In this document: piece by piece, positions 11,246 through 22,327 of the stretch
Layout: each line of letters starts with the position of its first letter
Numbering within the stretch: the first letter of the stretch is position 1
Assembly: GCA_037951105.1 (NCBI GenBank)
Contig: JBAMJV010008519.1
Span: 1-64,000 of the forward strand
Reading direction: 5' to 3'
From: Echinarachnius parma
Lineage: Eukaryota; Echinodermata; Echinoidea; Clypeasteroida; Echinarachniidae
Length of the DNA: 64,000 bases
Position numbers and translations under genes: made by a program
Notes under the pieces: model-generated
Seen by the model: only the letters and a program-made list of their open reading frames with translations
What the model was told of the DNA's origin: nothing
Databases searched by the model: none

Positions 11246-11398
11246 AAAAAGCATAACAATAATAATTATGATAATAATAATAATGATAATAATAGCAACT
11301 ATACTTCTGAAGTGATATTTTAAACACCAATAAAAAAAAAAAAAACATGTGGAAGGGGGTAAACCCCAGGTCTCTCCTCCCTCATAGACGTGCATATA

Positions 11399-11438
11399 CG
11401 GTGTGTGCGTGTTTGTCTATGTGTGGGTGGGATTTGTG

Positions 11439-11472
<34 letters not shown>
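11399..11472. repeat. (GT)n microsatellite
   Basis: Interrupted GT dinucleotide run ending in about 15 pure GT units. Confidence 0.9.
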
Positions 11473-11477
<5 letters not shown>

Positions 11478-12079
11478 TCGTCTCGAAACTACACAGCTGG
11501 GCCTGGGCCAAAATTAACATGCAAAGGTGGGAAATTTATCCGTCACATGTCAGTCCTATAGCATAGACAGGTCTATGGTCCTAGCCGCCCTTCCATGCAC
11601 TGATCGTATCGGTGGGCCGGGGAAGTCCCATTGAAGATAACCACATCACTCATCAGTGCCTTATCGCCATAGCAATAATATAGTCCATATACAAATCTGT
11701 TTTTGGTAAACATCGATGTAAACATATAGTAAACACACTTTAAAATGATTGACTCCATAATTATAAGCAATTTAATGAGGCAAAAGTGATACCACTGATT
11801 TGCTTTATGCTGGGTACTATACATGTACTTTAAAAAAGCCCATACGCGGGGAAGATCACTATACATACATTGATATGTTTGATAAAAGGCGGTAAAATAT
11901 TACACATGTAATTTGCGTACTGGACAACAGCAACATTATAGGTGAGTCGACATATTTTCCTTTCAATTGTTGTTTTTGTTTAAATCATAATTCTGTAAAT
12001 ATATTATGAAAGTGATGAGTAGTATAAATTTAGTACATTGACATTTTATCAGTGTTATGATTCCAAATATTTCGACAGG
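11473..12079. other. No gene recognised
   Basis: Non-repetitive AT-rich DNA. A GTGAGT donor-like site follows TTATAG near 11940, but there is no open exon to go with it. Confidence 0.4.
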
Positions 12080-14225
12080 AATCAATTCAATTCAATTCAA
12101 TTCAAGGTATTTTATTCAACTATTTGTAGCCAAAGGCTAAATTACAAGTGAATTTACAAGGTAAAAACATCAAAATTACATACAGTGAAAGAAAATATAC
12201 ATATTATATCAATACAATTCAAAATATAAATAAGAATGCAAGTGGTTGGCATGTAAAAGTGGCAGAATGTAAATATTGCCTATCAAAATATGAGGAATAA
12301 CAACACCATTATCAATATGATATCAATCTAGTGTAAATTAACTATCAAATACGTAGTATCAACATTAAAGGCTTTTGCATAAAGTAGCATAACTTATTTA
12401 GTTAATGGGTAATCTTTACTTCAATAAAACTAATTGTAAGAGGGTTTAAAGCGTTATCAAGTTTCTATTAAAACTACAAATAATAATATACATGTACGAA
12501 CACTGCAAACAAAGATTAAATAACTAAACAAGTGGGAATTATAAGTAAATCAATAATAATTCACAATAAAGTAAATAGCTGCCTATCGACTATAAATGAT
12601 AGCATTAAGTTACAGGTTATAAATAAAGCTATATTGGGTTGTATTGAATGACTCAAATGTAAGTGTTTCAATAAAATAAAATAGTATTTAAAATGTCCAG
12701 GGTTTATATTACATGTTTATATTCTAAATACAAACTTAGTGAATTCATATTTATACAATCAAACAATATATTACAAGTTATAATATTAATGAAACTGTCT
12801 AAGTAAAGATGAATAAAAATAGCCATTTTAGAATGTATGCCTGATTAAAAAATTTGAAAGCTCTTATATAACTATCAAGAAGTAACTTGAATACAATTTA
12901 TATAATACATTGTGAGAATTGTTCATGGCACTAACTGGCAAGTCCATCTGAAGAGATTGCACAAAATGAGATTCATAAATATAATTATAAGGTTTTTAAA
13001 AAGTTTATAATAGTAAAAGTTCCAGTATCAATTTTGGTTTAAGAGTCTCACTAGGAATGGCAGAGCGCTCTTCCGATAGCGCTCTGTTCTACATTTCACA
13101 GTCCTGTATTGATCACTAAAACGCAGTGCACGGAGTTCAGACTGCTTTGGTGGCAACCATTGGGGGAAGTTTTTCTCAATTGATTTTGCAAACTTAACAC
13201 ACAATTGGACACGTCTTTCCGCCAAAGTGGTGAGTTTTGTGGTTAAGAGTGCGTTCTCGTAGGTTTGGTACTCTGGGCCGAGTATGATACGTAGCGCCCT
13301 TTTTTGTATACTCTCTATCTGTTCTGATTCCGCTAAGGTAAGGGAGGAGTGCCAAACCGGTGCACAGTATTCAGTGATGGGCCTAATGTAACATTGGAAC
13401 ACGGTCAGTAAGTCGTCTGCTAGAAGGCCGAACTTTTTAAGAGTTCTTAGCATGTACAACTTTCTACTTGACCTTGAGACAAGGTCGCATACATGATTGT
13501 TCCATTTGAGGTCATTCTGGATTGTAACGCCTAGTAATTTTACATGGTCGCACTCTGGGATCGGTTGATTAGCAATTATAACAGGTTCGGGGTCTGCGGG
13601 TTGTCTGCTAAATGATATTTTGAGGAATTGGCATTTAGCTGGATTTAACTTCATACGCGTGGATTCACACCACGCTTCTAACTCACGGACAGTTTGCGAT
13701 ATGTTACTCCCTGTGGTTGGCTTTCGGCTTTCAGCTATAGTCAGGTCATCAACATATTTCCACCTGGGTAAGGTTGATTCGTCTAGTGCATCGTTTACTA
13801 CTGCGAGGAAAAGGATTGGTCCCAGGCGTGTACCCTGTGGAACACCTGCATTTGTCACGACTGGTTCTGAAAGTTTGCCTCGGTATCGGACTTGCTGTGT
13901 TCGCTCTGATAGGAAGCTGGACACCCATGGTACCAGTTCTGGTCTGGCACCCAATGCGTAGATCTTCTGAATGGCAATGTTGTGGTCCACCAAGTCAAAT
14001 GCCTTGGAAAAATCTGTCATCACCACCGTTGATGTATATCCTGTTTTGTCAGCATGTGAATACAAGTATTCCAGTAGATCTACCAGGTAATGAGAGGTTG
14101 ACATACCCGGCCGATTTCCATACTGATGATGATCAATGTTTCCACTGATGTCAGCGAGCAGCATCTTGCAAACAAAGAGTTCAGCAAGTTTTGCGAAATG
14201 ACTGGTAAGTGCAATTGGTCTCAGA
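12080..14225 (-). mobile_element. 5'-truncated CR1/L2-type LINE
   Basis: Minus-strand element: reverse-transcriptase reading frame 14224-13028, a ~950-bp AT-rich 3' UTR, then a 3' end with GGCTACAAATAGTTGAATAA and a terminal (TTGAA)n microsatellite at 12080-12106. Known: CR1/L2 LINEs end in short tandem repeats and are usually 5'-truncated. Endonuclease and ORF1 are absent. The 5' break is near 14225, where recognisable RT sequence begins. A second, shorter 3' end of the same type is at 43094. Confidence 0.8.
13028..14224 (-). CDS. Non-LTR retrotransposon reverse transcriptase (5'-truncated)
   Basis: An open frame of about 400 residues with RT motifs in order: LRPIALTSHFAKLAE (fingers), TDFSKAFDLVDH (motif A, catalytic Asp), NAGVPQGTRLGPILFL (motif B), KYVDDLTI (motif C, catalytic Asp pair), LNPAKCQFLK (D) and KLLGVTI (E), then a thumb/connection region with YCAPVWHSSL and IQKRALRIILG, which is typical of CR1/jockey-like LINEs. 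The frame itself stays open to an ATG at 14314, but homology begins near LRPI, so the first ~30 codons are flanking DNA. It would copy RNA into DNA at a nicked target, but the element lacks the endonuclease and cannot act alone. The catalytic residues are intact and there is no internal stop, so the insertion looks young. It ends LVRLLNQN-stop, as expected before the 3' UTR. Confidence 0.85.
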   Translation of the reverse strand: MRPIALTSHFAKLAELFVCKMLLADISGNIDHHQYGNRPGMSTSHYLVDLLEYLYSHADKTGYTSTVVMTDFSKAFDLVDHNIAIQKIYALGARPELVPWVSSFLSERTQQVRYRGKLSEPVVTNAGVPQGTRLGPILFLAVVNDALDESTLPRWKYVDDLTIAESRKPTTGSNISQTVRELEAWCESTRMKLNPAKCQFLKISFSRQPADPEPVIIANQPIPECDHVKLLGVTIQNDLKWNNHVCDLVSRSSRKLYMLRTLKKFGLLADDLLTVFQCYIRPITEYCAPVWHSSLTLAESEQIESIQKRALRIILGPEYQTYENALLTTKLTTLAERRVQLCVKFAKSIEKNFPQWLPPKQSELRALRFSDQYRTVKCRTERYRKSALPFLVRLLNQN

Positions 14226-14319
14226 ATCATGGTTTTAATGTAATTTGTAATAATTGTCTGCATGTTACTCGTGAGATATGGTCGTTTAATTGTTTGCATT
14301 ACATCGAAATGCAAATTGT

Positions 14320-14400
14320 GCCAGTGTACGTTCTGTGCATTACATGACTTACCAAAATGTTATAATAATGTTTTTCAGAGCAAAACGTGTAGAATACTAG
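14320..14400 (+). repeat. Short dispersed repeat, copy 1
   Basis: CTGTGCATTACATGACTTA followed by TTTTTCAGAGCAAA recurs at 57480-57525. Not assigned to a family. Confidence 0.5.
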
Positions 14401-15584
14401 CATGTATTAAGTAAGTATTCAATTGTTTAAATATGATGGTTGAATATGTTGTTACAACTGCCTAGATTAAATTTTAATGAATGTCACGCATGTTGTTGAA
14501 TCAACAGTTGAGAGGCTTTACAAAATCTTCAAATATTCGTCGACTGAATTAGAGTTTGATTATTAATATCTCTTGAGGAAAGACTCTTTATGTTCTCAAT
14601 ATTCCAACACAAAGCCTTACACATGTACTCATCGATTCCAGTAACAGTAACAAGGCAAACGCCTACAGTTTTGCGTCACATTTAGGGAACTATTGGGAAC
14701 TGTCAAAAGTGCTAGGAATCTGAGGCGATCAGAATCCTGAAGCAAGGTCAACTCCAACTTTGAAGAACTCTATCCAGAAAAATTGCTTTCCAGTATGGAG
14801 ATCTTACCATATTGAACCATCGTTAACCCTTCCAACATCAGAATTTACAAATATTGTTTGCACTCTAGCCCTTATTACATCGTTATTATATCATAATTCT
14901 TTATAAGAAGACCAAATGTGTGCAATGAATGTCCATCGCCATTTTCAGTGCAAACACGAAAACCGGCACCAGACAAAGGTATTTCCCTATCCGCTGGTCA
15001 AATAAAGAGCATCTGTAATCACAACCAAATAACCTTAACATTGTCATATCATCACATTTTAATTATTGTTTTCCCGACTCACTGTACCATTCTTTTTGAG
15101 ACATACTGTATATTTAATCATAAATCCCTATAGGAAGACATTTGACAAATCAAAACTTATTTCATCTTTCTAAAATGTGAAAACATATTTTGGTTATATT
15201 TGACAAGGTGAATGGATCATTTAAACTGATGTTCACTACAATGTATTGCAATACGTTTCGATGACATTTACATCGTCTTTTGTCGGAATTAATATTTTCT
15301 GCAAGTACTCTTATGCAAACTAGTGTACGGTATATAAAATGAAAAAAGACCAATGCTAATAATTTGTATGATATTTCATAATATTATTACTATAAAGAAA
15401 TAACAAACAAGTTTAATAACACTCGGATCAAGCGCAATTTTACACGAATTAAAGTAAGCTATATAGATTTGTCACACTAATTATATATATTTGACATTCA
15501 TAATAATAATAATAATAACATTGTTAATGATAAGAACAAACATTTGCCCATGGGCATAGGAGCACATTTCCCCCCACAAATATT
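14401..15584. other. No gene recognised
   Basis: AT-rich, unique-looking sequence ending in a short AAT microsatellite near 15500-15520. Nothing else supported. Confidence 0.4.
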
Positions 15585-15768
15585 ACAAAAATAATTTGGA
15601 TTTGTTTATGGATATTTTAGCGATTTCTGAACCGATTTTGATCAAATAAAGTTTATTCTGTCATTAAAATTGTATTCTCTTTCAAATTTGACACTCAGTT
15701 TTTCATTATCTCACACAAAATTATTTTGTGTAGCGTCCTCTATACCAAAACTCATCTATCCCTTTCAA
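15585..15768 (-). mobile_element. Kolobok/T2-like MITE, right-end fragment
   Basis: Matches the last ~180 bp of the TTAA MITE (ACCGATTTTGATCAAATAAA, GACACTCAGTTTTTCATTAT), ending ATCCCTTTCAA, where the terminal TTAA has become TTCAA. The left part is missing. Confidence 0.8.
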
Positions 15769-15774
15769 TGACAT

Positions 15775-15945
15775 TAAGTTGCCCGAATGCATATGACTTT
15801 ATTTTGCCCGAATATGACACTGATTTGCCCGAATATGACATGGTTTTGCCCGAATATGACATGATTTGCCAGAATGTGACATGATTTGCTAGTAGAATAT
15901 TACATGATTTGCCCGAATGTGAGGCGCTTTTTTGCCAGGATATGG
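15775..15945. repeat. ~22-bp minisatellite
   Basis: About seven variable units of TTTGCCCGAATATGACATGA. Immediately followed by AGGTGGGCTACAGCCCCCTC, a possible hAT-like end. Confidence 0.8.
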
Positions 15946-16202
15946 TCCCCTCCAGGTGGGCTACAGCCCCCTCTTTGAAATTTGAAACGTCCGAAAAAAA
16001 AACAAGAATATGATTCACAAAGAATACAGTCGATGAACCACAAATTACCACACTAACAATGAACACAACATTATTATACAGCACATAATACAGTTCAGTG
16101 GTCATTGCCTACCACTACCATACTACGGCGCGGCGTGGGTTGTTCTCTGGGGAAAACCCAAGTGACAAAAATACCATCTTTGTTGAAAGGCATTGTATCA
16201 TG

Positions 16203-16318
16203 GGCGTAGATCCCGAGGGGATTGGGGGGGGGGGGGGGGGGGGGGTATATCCCACACACTTGTTGGTGCCGGGGGGGGGGGGGTGACCTGTAAAAACATC
16301 CCCCACTTTTATCAAAGT
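16203..16318 (+). mobile_element. Poly-G hAT-like fragment
   Basis: GGGCGTAGATCCCGAGGGGA, two G runs, GTGACCTGTAAAAACATCCC and AAAGTTAAATCT. Same family as 11113-11245. An (AAT)n run follows at 16336-16365. Confidence 0.5.
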
Positions 16319-16335
16319 TAAATCTTTACAAAATC

Positions 16336-16367
<32 letters not shown>

Positions 16368-16696
16368 TAGTAATAATATTTTTAACACAAATCTAAAAAA
16401 TGTCTCCACGTGGCCTGGAATGGGTTTACCTTTCCTCTGTATTATAAAATGTTTTTCTTACCGATTCGCGTGTGAGAGTGAGGTTCACATGTCAATAATC
16501 TCCCATGCAGTAAATCCTACGACCAAAACCGCTTAGTATAAGGATGCAAATTGTAGGTCAATTTAAAAAACAAACCAAACACCTATATGCCTATCCTTCC
16601 ATAATTGTTATTGATTACTCTGATAAGAGCAATAGAATACGAAGCTATTTTGATATTTTGATTATAACTTATTATTTTATTATCCAATTCACCATC

Positions 16697-16915
16697 AGTG
16701 GCAGTGGCGTAATTGAGCAAAAATCCGCTTATAGCGTAATTGCAGAGTTTGCCAATTTTGACCAAGCGGTGAGTCTGAAACTTTGCGAGCAGGCAAAGCG
16801 ACTGAGCGGTGGGAGGGTGTGGGAGGGCGACGTGTCCCCCTTCCACGGTAGGGAGCTTTTGCATTTGTTGGCTTGAAATTATGCAATTCGGGCTTAACGC
16901 CATGAACTATGTGGG
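16697..16915. mobile_element. hAT-family internal fragment
   Basis: Begins CAGTGGCGTAATTGAG and contains GTGGGAGGGTGTGGGAGG followed by TAGGGAGCTTTTGCAT, the reverse-strand form of the ~296-bp unit in the hAT at 1224-3229. No right end seen. Confidence 0.5.
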
Positions 16916-17321
16916 TAAGTGCGTCATGATTCTACCGACTGGAAAAAATTCCTATTTTTGTTATGAAGAAAACATGATGATAAAATATGCAACCACCAAA
17001 TATTATTAGACCGCGGGCCGAGGTCCATATTATCGTTTCATCTCGTGCTTCAAATTTTGTATCTAGCTAGTTTTTTGTCGACATGTGTACAAAAATAGTA
17101 TTGAAATCATACCTGAAACTCGTCAAGAATAAAACCTGCACATTTTCTGAAAATATGAAAAAAACCAAAAAAAAAATGCCACAATTTTTCATTTTCGACG
17201 GTAAAAATGACCAATCACAGTACGTTGCTCATAGCATGATTTGCAGACTGACTGGCCTTTTGACCAATCACGGACTTCGTTTCATGCGCAAGCGCAAGCC
17301 CGAAAGACAATCACTGGGATC

Positions 17322-17656
17322 ATGGCGGCCACCAGTACGTCATTTGATGCCAGTGCGACGGAAAGTTTCGAAGCAAATAAATCCAACTTCTGTGCCATAC
17401 ATGTCATCGAAACTCAGAGCAAGCTTATACCATTTAGTGATAAAAGCTATCAAAAGTGTAAGGAGTGTGCAGCTAAGTGGATAACCTTGGAAGAGAGTTT
17501 GGAATGTGACGTTGCCGAGAAATTTTTGAAACAAGTACACGGAAGTGAAGGTGTGGGACAAGTCAGTACTGACGAGGTAGAGCCAGAGCCGGAGGTCGAA
17601 AGTGAAGAAGATGACTCTAACTCCAACTTCAAGCGTAAGGAATCGGGAACTGGCAG
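17322..17656 (+). CDS. Gene C exon 1: zinc-binding-type N-terminal protein of the 4.9-kb transposon
   Basis: Start ATG in a good context (ATCATGG), about 315 bp inside the transposon end. Translates MAATSTSFDASATESF, then HVIETQSKLIPFSDKSYQKC, KECAAKWITLEESLECDVAE and an acidic tail EPEPEVESEEDDSNSN, ending at a consensus donor (CAG|GTAAGT) with two bases of a split Arg codon. An upstream in-frame ATG at 17241 exists; the 17322 start is preferred for its context and because the acceptable protein sequence begins there. Known, from memory: many uncharacterised invertebrate transposon-linked proteins start with a Cys/His module of the form (P)F(T/S)-x-K(S/W)-x-K-x-x-x-CA...W followed by GYH-x-x-CYR-x-F. 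This exon provides the first half. Codons run cleanly through all three exons. Likely nuclear DNA binding, which is inference. Confidence 0.7.
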
Positions 17657-18552
17657 GTAAGTTATAATTAATATGAACGGATCTAGGTCTACATCAAATT
17701 AAATATTTCCCAAAATAAAATTGCACTCACTGCCCTTCCTAAACCTAGGCAGGGCGGCCAGACTCAGAGAATAATAAATTAATGTTTGTTGTTAAAAACT
17801 AAAATTTACTAGACTCTAAGTACTGTTGACATTAACTGAATTCAGAACCATTTACATTGTAGATGTGGTAAAGACCATGAATGATTCCATGAAGACACTA
17901 GACAGTTCAGTAAATGTCCAGGGGTGGGCCAGGCCCAGGCACCAGCACTACCACCTATACCGTTTGTGTATAGCATACAGAATCACATTGCCATAGTGCG
18001 TTATTTTTTCGCTCAGCGGACAATTGATTGTGCGAGGGGTGTTGGCGAATTCACTTTGACCTAGTTGACAATGAGTTGTTAATGGTTACGACCGGACGCT
18101 AGCGGTATAGAACAATGGCACCACGTAGTGTGCGGCGCCATGTGTAACATACAAAGTATTTTACACATAAGTACAGGTATGGGCCCAGGGTTCAGCATAT
18201 TATATTTATATGTGGGCAGTACAGATAAACACCAGGCAAGGTCCAAGCAAGGGTGAACACAAGCAAGGCGAGCATAGGTGCTGTAGACAGAACTACTCAT
18301 ACTACTAAAGTACTAGTACTAGTAGTTTATGACTATGATTTATTAATGCAAACATACATGGAGAGGCACATTGATGTTGTTGCTAATTTGTATAATTTGT
18401 ATGGTCTCTGTGGCGTTAACTACTCCCCAGTCTTGTATTTAGACTGAACCTTAAGAGAGTATTTAGTCTTTACTTTAGTCTACTTAGTCATAACTTCTAC
18501 TCATTTACTATAGAGTCTATCAGTATGTCTATTTTTAATTGTCTTTCACCAG

Positions 18553-18668
18553 GTCCAGGAAGCACCATGACCATACTAAACTTCAAGGATATCATGTGGA
18601 TTGCTACCGACACTTCTGCAACACAACAACAATCAGTAGAGCATTGTCAAGATTTCAGAAGAAGAAAG
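18553..18668 (+). CDS. Gene C exon 2: GYHVDCYRHF module
   Basis: Acceptor TTTCACCAG, donor AAAG|GTAACT. Reads in frame from exon 1 (AG plus G gives Arg): SRKHHDHTKLQGYHVDCYRH then FCNTTTISRALSRFQKKK. The GYH-x-x-CYR-x-F motif contributes a His and Cys spaced as in a zinc-binding module together with the Cys pair of exon 1. 116 bp; leaves one base of a split Asp codon. Confidence 0.7.
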
Positions 18669-19623
18669 GTAACTGAACAATGATTGAATGCTGCTAAAAA
18701 AATAATGTAGTCTAAATAGTACAAAGTAGAGAAGGAGTGTTTTATGTGTGTGTGAAAGCCGGGAGTGTATTCTGAAAAAGATTCTAAGCTCAAATGTATT
18801 GTATCTATGTCATATCTACATTAAATTACACTGTACTTAAGGAATAGCGATTTGCTAAAATATATTTTGGTGACGTAGATAAAATTAATTTGAACTTGAA
18901 AATACACCCCCCGTGTCGATGTTGGGGCAACACCAGCCACAACACCGAACTTGAAATAAGTCTGGTGTTTGGATTGACCTCGGAAAATATGATCTGCATT
19001 TCCAGTAGTTTGTGTTTAAAGCTGGTGTTGAATGTTATCTGCTGAACCCAGTACCATGGTTAATGTTGACAATTTACGTGTAATTTCCCTATTAACTAAC
19101 ACCAACCCGTAGTCATTGGGAAATTTGTGATTTAAAGTTTCTTTTAATTGTTGGTTATCTCAAGATCATGAACCAAATGACAACATCACAATAAAATTGG
19201 TTTGACTGAAAATCCTTGGAGCTATATAACATTTGTAAGGAGTAATAACATTTTCTATTTTGGTTTGACAGACAGTATGATTTAAGATTTTACATCCTGC
19301 ATGATGAAATGTAAATGCCTTTTCTCACTGATTTCACTTTGGTTTACAGGCTTTTTGCGTGAAATTGTGAGAGGATTAAATACAGGCGTGACGTCACTCG
19401 GTGTTGAGCTATTGATAATAAATGATGATCTGTATATAATTTTTCTAAAGTACCATCGGTGTTGGAGTTCGCTTTAGCAGCCTGGTCCACGCTCTCAACA
19501 TTACCACCTACAACAATAATCTACTTGAATTGATTTTTAAATTCAGAATGATTTTGATAAAATTGGTTTTAATTGTTCCTTTCTTCCTTCTCCTTTTCTT
19601 GAATTATTTGTAAATATTCACAG

Positions 19624-19976
19624 ATGCTGAGAAGACACAGCTAGCAACAGAAGAGCCCCAGGAAGAGTCAGCAAGTGAGGATTCCCCTGCACCAAAGAGA
19701 CTGCTTCGGTCCAGCTTGTCACACGACCATCAACCCTCTACCAGCCATGTCTTTGACAAGCCGCATGTGTTGCCCGTTCGTTGCCTCATTTGCAGAGGAG
19801 CTAAACTAATGAAATTAAGAAAAATATTATTTTTGTCAATGTTATGTTTAAAAACAAAGACAATATATCATCAGAGGCAAGTAATAGGGAAGTTGATTGT
19901 ATGTCTGGTTTACATGTTTTGTATGAATCAATGTAACAGACACCATGATATTGAATATTTGTTGTATGAATTATGA
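19624..19976 (+). CDS. Gene C exon 3, short C-terminus
   Basis: Acceptor ATATTCACAG. Reads DAEKTQLATEEPQEESASED, then SPAPKRLLRSS (basic, possibly a nuclear signal), HVLPVRCLICRGAKLMK (a further C-x-x-C pair) and an AT-rich tail to a stop at 19974-19976. The full spliced frame is 267 residues. The tail after LMKLRKI looks unlike coding sequence (strongly AT-biased, hydrophobic), so the original exon probably ended or was broken near there. A non-canonical GC donor (AGAG|GCAAGT) at about 19875 is an alternative end. The expected downstream catalytic domain of an autonomous transposon protein is missing. Confidence 0.6.
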
Positions 19977-20449
19977 TATTTTGTATTGCTTACAAGTATA
20001 GTAGACTGTCTTGTTAATACTGTACAATTAACATGTACACACTCTTTTGGGGCAGATAAATAGCTTTGTTATTAATGAGTGAGTTTGGTCGTTGTTATGA
20101 AACAATACAATTATTAAATACATACACCTGGGAGATTTTTGTCAAAAGCAAGAAAATTATACCCCATTATGATAAGAATTCTTGTTATTACATTGAGTCT
20201 ACTTCATAATATGCATTAATTCTACTGTTTTGTATTTTGCCCAATTACCAGAACTTCCAGTGATTTTCAATGCATTTGAGATAGATAAAAGAAGATCATA
20301 AAGATTTTACTAAATATGGAACATTTGACTTATCTTATTTTGTTTACAACTGTTCTAATCGTGTTTTAATATCAATTAATTTGGTTTGATAAATAAGTAC
20401 ATTGTCTGGACTCTGGATTGTTTGTATGTTTGTGTACATATATGTGTTG

Positions 20450-20481
<32 letters not shown>

Positions 20482-20937
20482 ATGTGTGTGTGTGTTAGAG
20501 TAAGATAGATATGGGAAGAGAGAGAAGTTGTCTGTGTATGTGCGTTTTTTATTTTTTTAATTTATGTTACTTATTTCTTTATTTATGTTTTATTTATTTA
20601 TTTACTTATTATTATTATTAATATTATTTATTATTTATTATTATTATAATTTTGTTTAATTTATTTAATTAATTTATTCCTTTTTTTTTGGGGGGGGGGG
20701 GGGGGAGGGGGGATGTTGTAATTGCCGATGGGATGCTGAAGGATGATTTAAGTTGGGGAGTGTGCTGTGTGATGAATCGGAATACCAATAGTCCTGATGC
20801 AAAAACAAAAAAGCTAAATGAACAAACAAATACATAAATACAATTTTTAACAAATGTACATAAGTAAATTAATACCAGTCTACCAAATTTCACAATCTCT
20901 CCGTCTCCCCTCTATTTCTCTCCTATAATTATTTCCT
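19977..20937. other. Interior of the 4.9-kb transposon without coding signal
   Basis: AT-rich DNA with a (TG)n microsatellite at about 20447-20495, TTA-rich low complexity to 20680 and a G run at about 20690-20712. No transposase domain seen. Confidence 0.6.
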
Positions 20938-21270
20938 CAAATAAAAAGCCCACCCTGAAAAAAAGTTGGTTTAAATAGAAGCAGAAAATGTTTCATCATG
21001 GAGTTATCAAGTTGTGTTTGATTGATCACACCTACAAAAATTCATGACTTTCTTATTTTTAATCAGAAATTCAAATTCAGGTTATTGAATAAACATAAAT
21101 ATAAATTATTCATGGTAAAGCAATGCATAGCAATTAAACAACACTTACAATTAATCAAATATAACAAAATAGGCAATATTTACAAAAAGTTAATTCTTCA
21201 CTGTCACGTTCCTCTCTTTTTTATGCCATTATCTAAACTAACTTAGTTTTAGGGTGGACTTTCCCTTTAA
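20938..21270. mobile_element. Degenerate MITE with a CCCTTTAA end
   Basis: Right end AGGGTGGACTTTCCCTTTAA; the left end has AAAGCCCACCCTGAAAAAAAG, an imperfect inverted match. Fits the TTAA-type family, with the left terminus worn. Confidence 0.5.
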
Positions 21271-21700
21271 ATAAAGACAAATATATCACAATCCATTCCA
21301 AGAGTCACTAGGAGGATAGCTTTTTCCCGGGGTAAATGATACTAGATTCATGCTGATGGCGATTGCATTATGCCTCCATGCCACCTTTCGGAGCCGACCA
21401 GTGCCCCGGAGCTCAGGCGACAATAGCCTGATGATCTTTGTTAGCCGAAGTGCTAGTGGCGTATCGGTCTCTTTTCGTAACATTATTTATCAACTTCTAA
21501 TTTGTTTTTGGTAAATTTTCAAGGTGGTACTCATTCCTTATCTATTTCGGAATTAATTCCTCTAAACGAATTAATTTACTGTGAGTTTAGTTTCCATGTA
21601 AACAACAACATCCAGATAAAGTACGTGTCATTACATAGCATCAAAACAAACTTTTAGCACAACGATAAAACAAGCGATCTGATTGGCCCTAGCTTATGGG
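21271..21700. other. Right interior of the 4.9-kb transposon
   Basis: A minus-strand open frame at 21286-21483 is basic (LRLTKIIRLLSPELRGTGRL) but matches nothing I recognise and has no clear splice sites. Listed as uncertain. Confidence 0.3.
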
Positions 21701-21989
21701 ACACTGTTACGTTCTAATGAGAGATGCACTGGGATTGGATTATGTTTCAGAGAGAAAATTCCAAGTTTTTTCTACTTTTTGAAAAATTGTGCACTCTTTG
21801 AGCTTGACGAGCTATGAATTTGTGTTCAGTGACTTTTTCACTACCCACATGCCAAAATTCAGGTAGATACAAGATTTGAAGCACGAAAGTCAAGAAATAA
21901 GGCGATTTTCACGGTTCGGCCCGCGGTCTATATGTTCGCAAAGTGACACACACAGTTCAAACATTGCACCATTATGCCACATTATTTCC

Positions 21990-22195
21990 GATACAACAGC
22001 ATGAAAAAGGTAGAAAAGACGGATTCCCGAGGGAGCGAAGCGACCGATAAGTGTGGGGGGGGGGGGGGGGGGAGGGGGTGTTTGATGGGAGCGGGAGGGG
22101 GAGGGTGTGATGCAAGTGGGTGTCCGCCCTTGCACAGTAAGGAAGCTTTTGCATTTTTAAAACATGAAATTGTGCAATCTGGTACATACCTAGGA
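21990..22195 (-). mobile_element. hAT-family internal fragment
   Basis: CCCGAGGGAGCGAAGCGACC, G run, AGGAAGCTTTTGCAT, GAAATTGTGCAATCTGGTAC: the reverse strand of the ~296-bp unit in the hAT elements. No ends seen. Confidence 0.55.
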
Positions 22196-22327
22196 CAAAA
22201 CATTAATTGACAGGAATTATAATCTTAGTTATAATGTCTCAAGAAATACAATTTGTTAAATTACTGGTATCGAATTAGAAATAAGACACGCTTGAATTTT
22301 ACGCCAGTGATTAATGGTTTAATTATA

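Larger units (their letters stand above)
17007..21930 (+). mobile_element. 4.9-kb TIR transposon carrying a spliced gene
   Basis: Left end TAGACCGCGGGCCGA (17007) and right end TCGGCCCGCGGTCTA (to 21930) are perfect 15-bp inverted repeats. Further matches follow inward: CGTGCTTCAAATyTTGTATC, then CTCGTCAAG and CCAATC, so the inverted repeat extends about 230 bp at lower identity. Flanks TAT / TAT suggest a 3-bp duplication. Inside lie the three-exon gene at 17322-19976, a TG microsatellite with a G run near 20690, and a nested MITE-like element at 20938-21270. Known transposases lie in this position relative to a TIR, but the C-terminal catalytic part is not present. Inference: a deletion derivative of an autonomous element. 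Superfamily not assigned. Confidence 0.75.

Noticed and set aside
13620-14148. Plus-strand open frames over the reverse transcriptase
   Set aside because: Shadows of the minus-strand RT frame.
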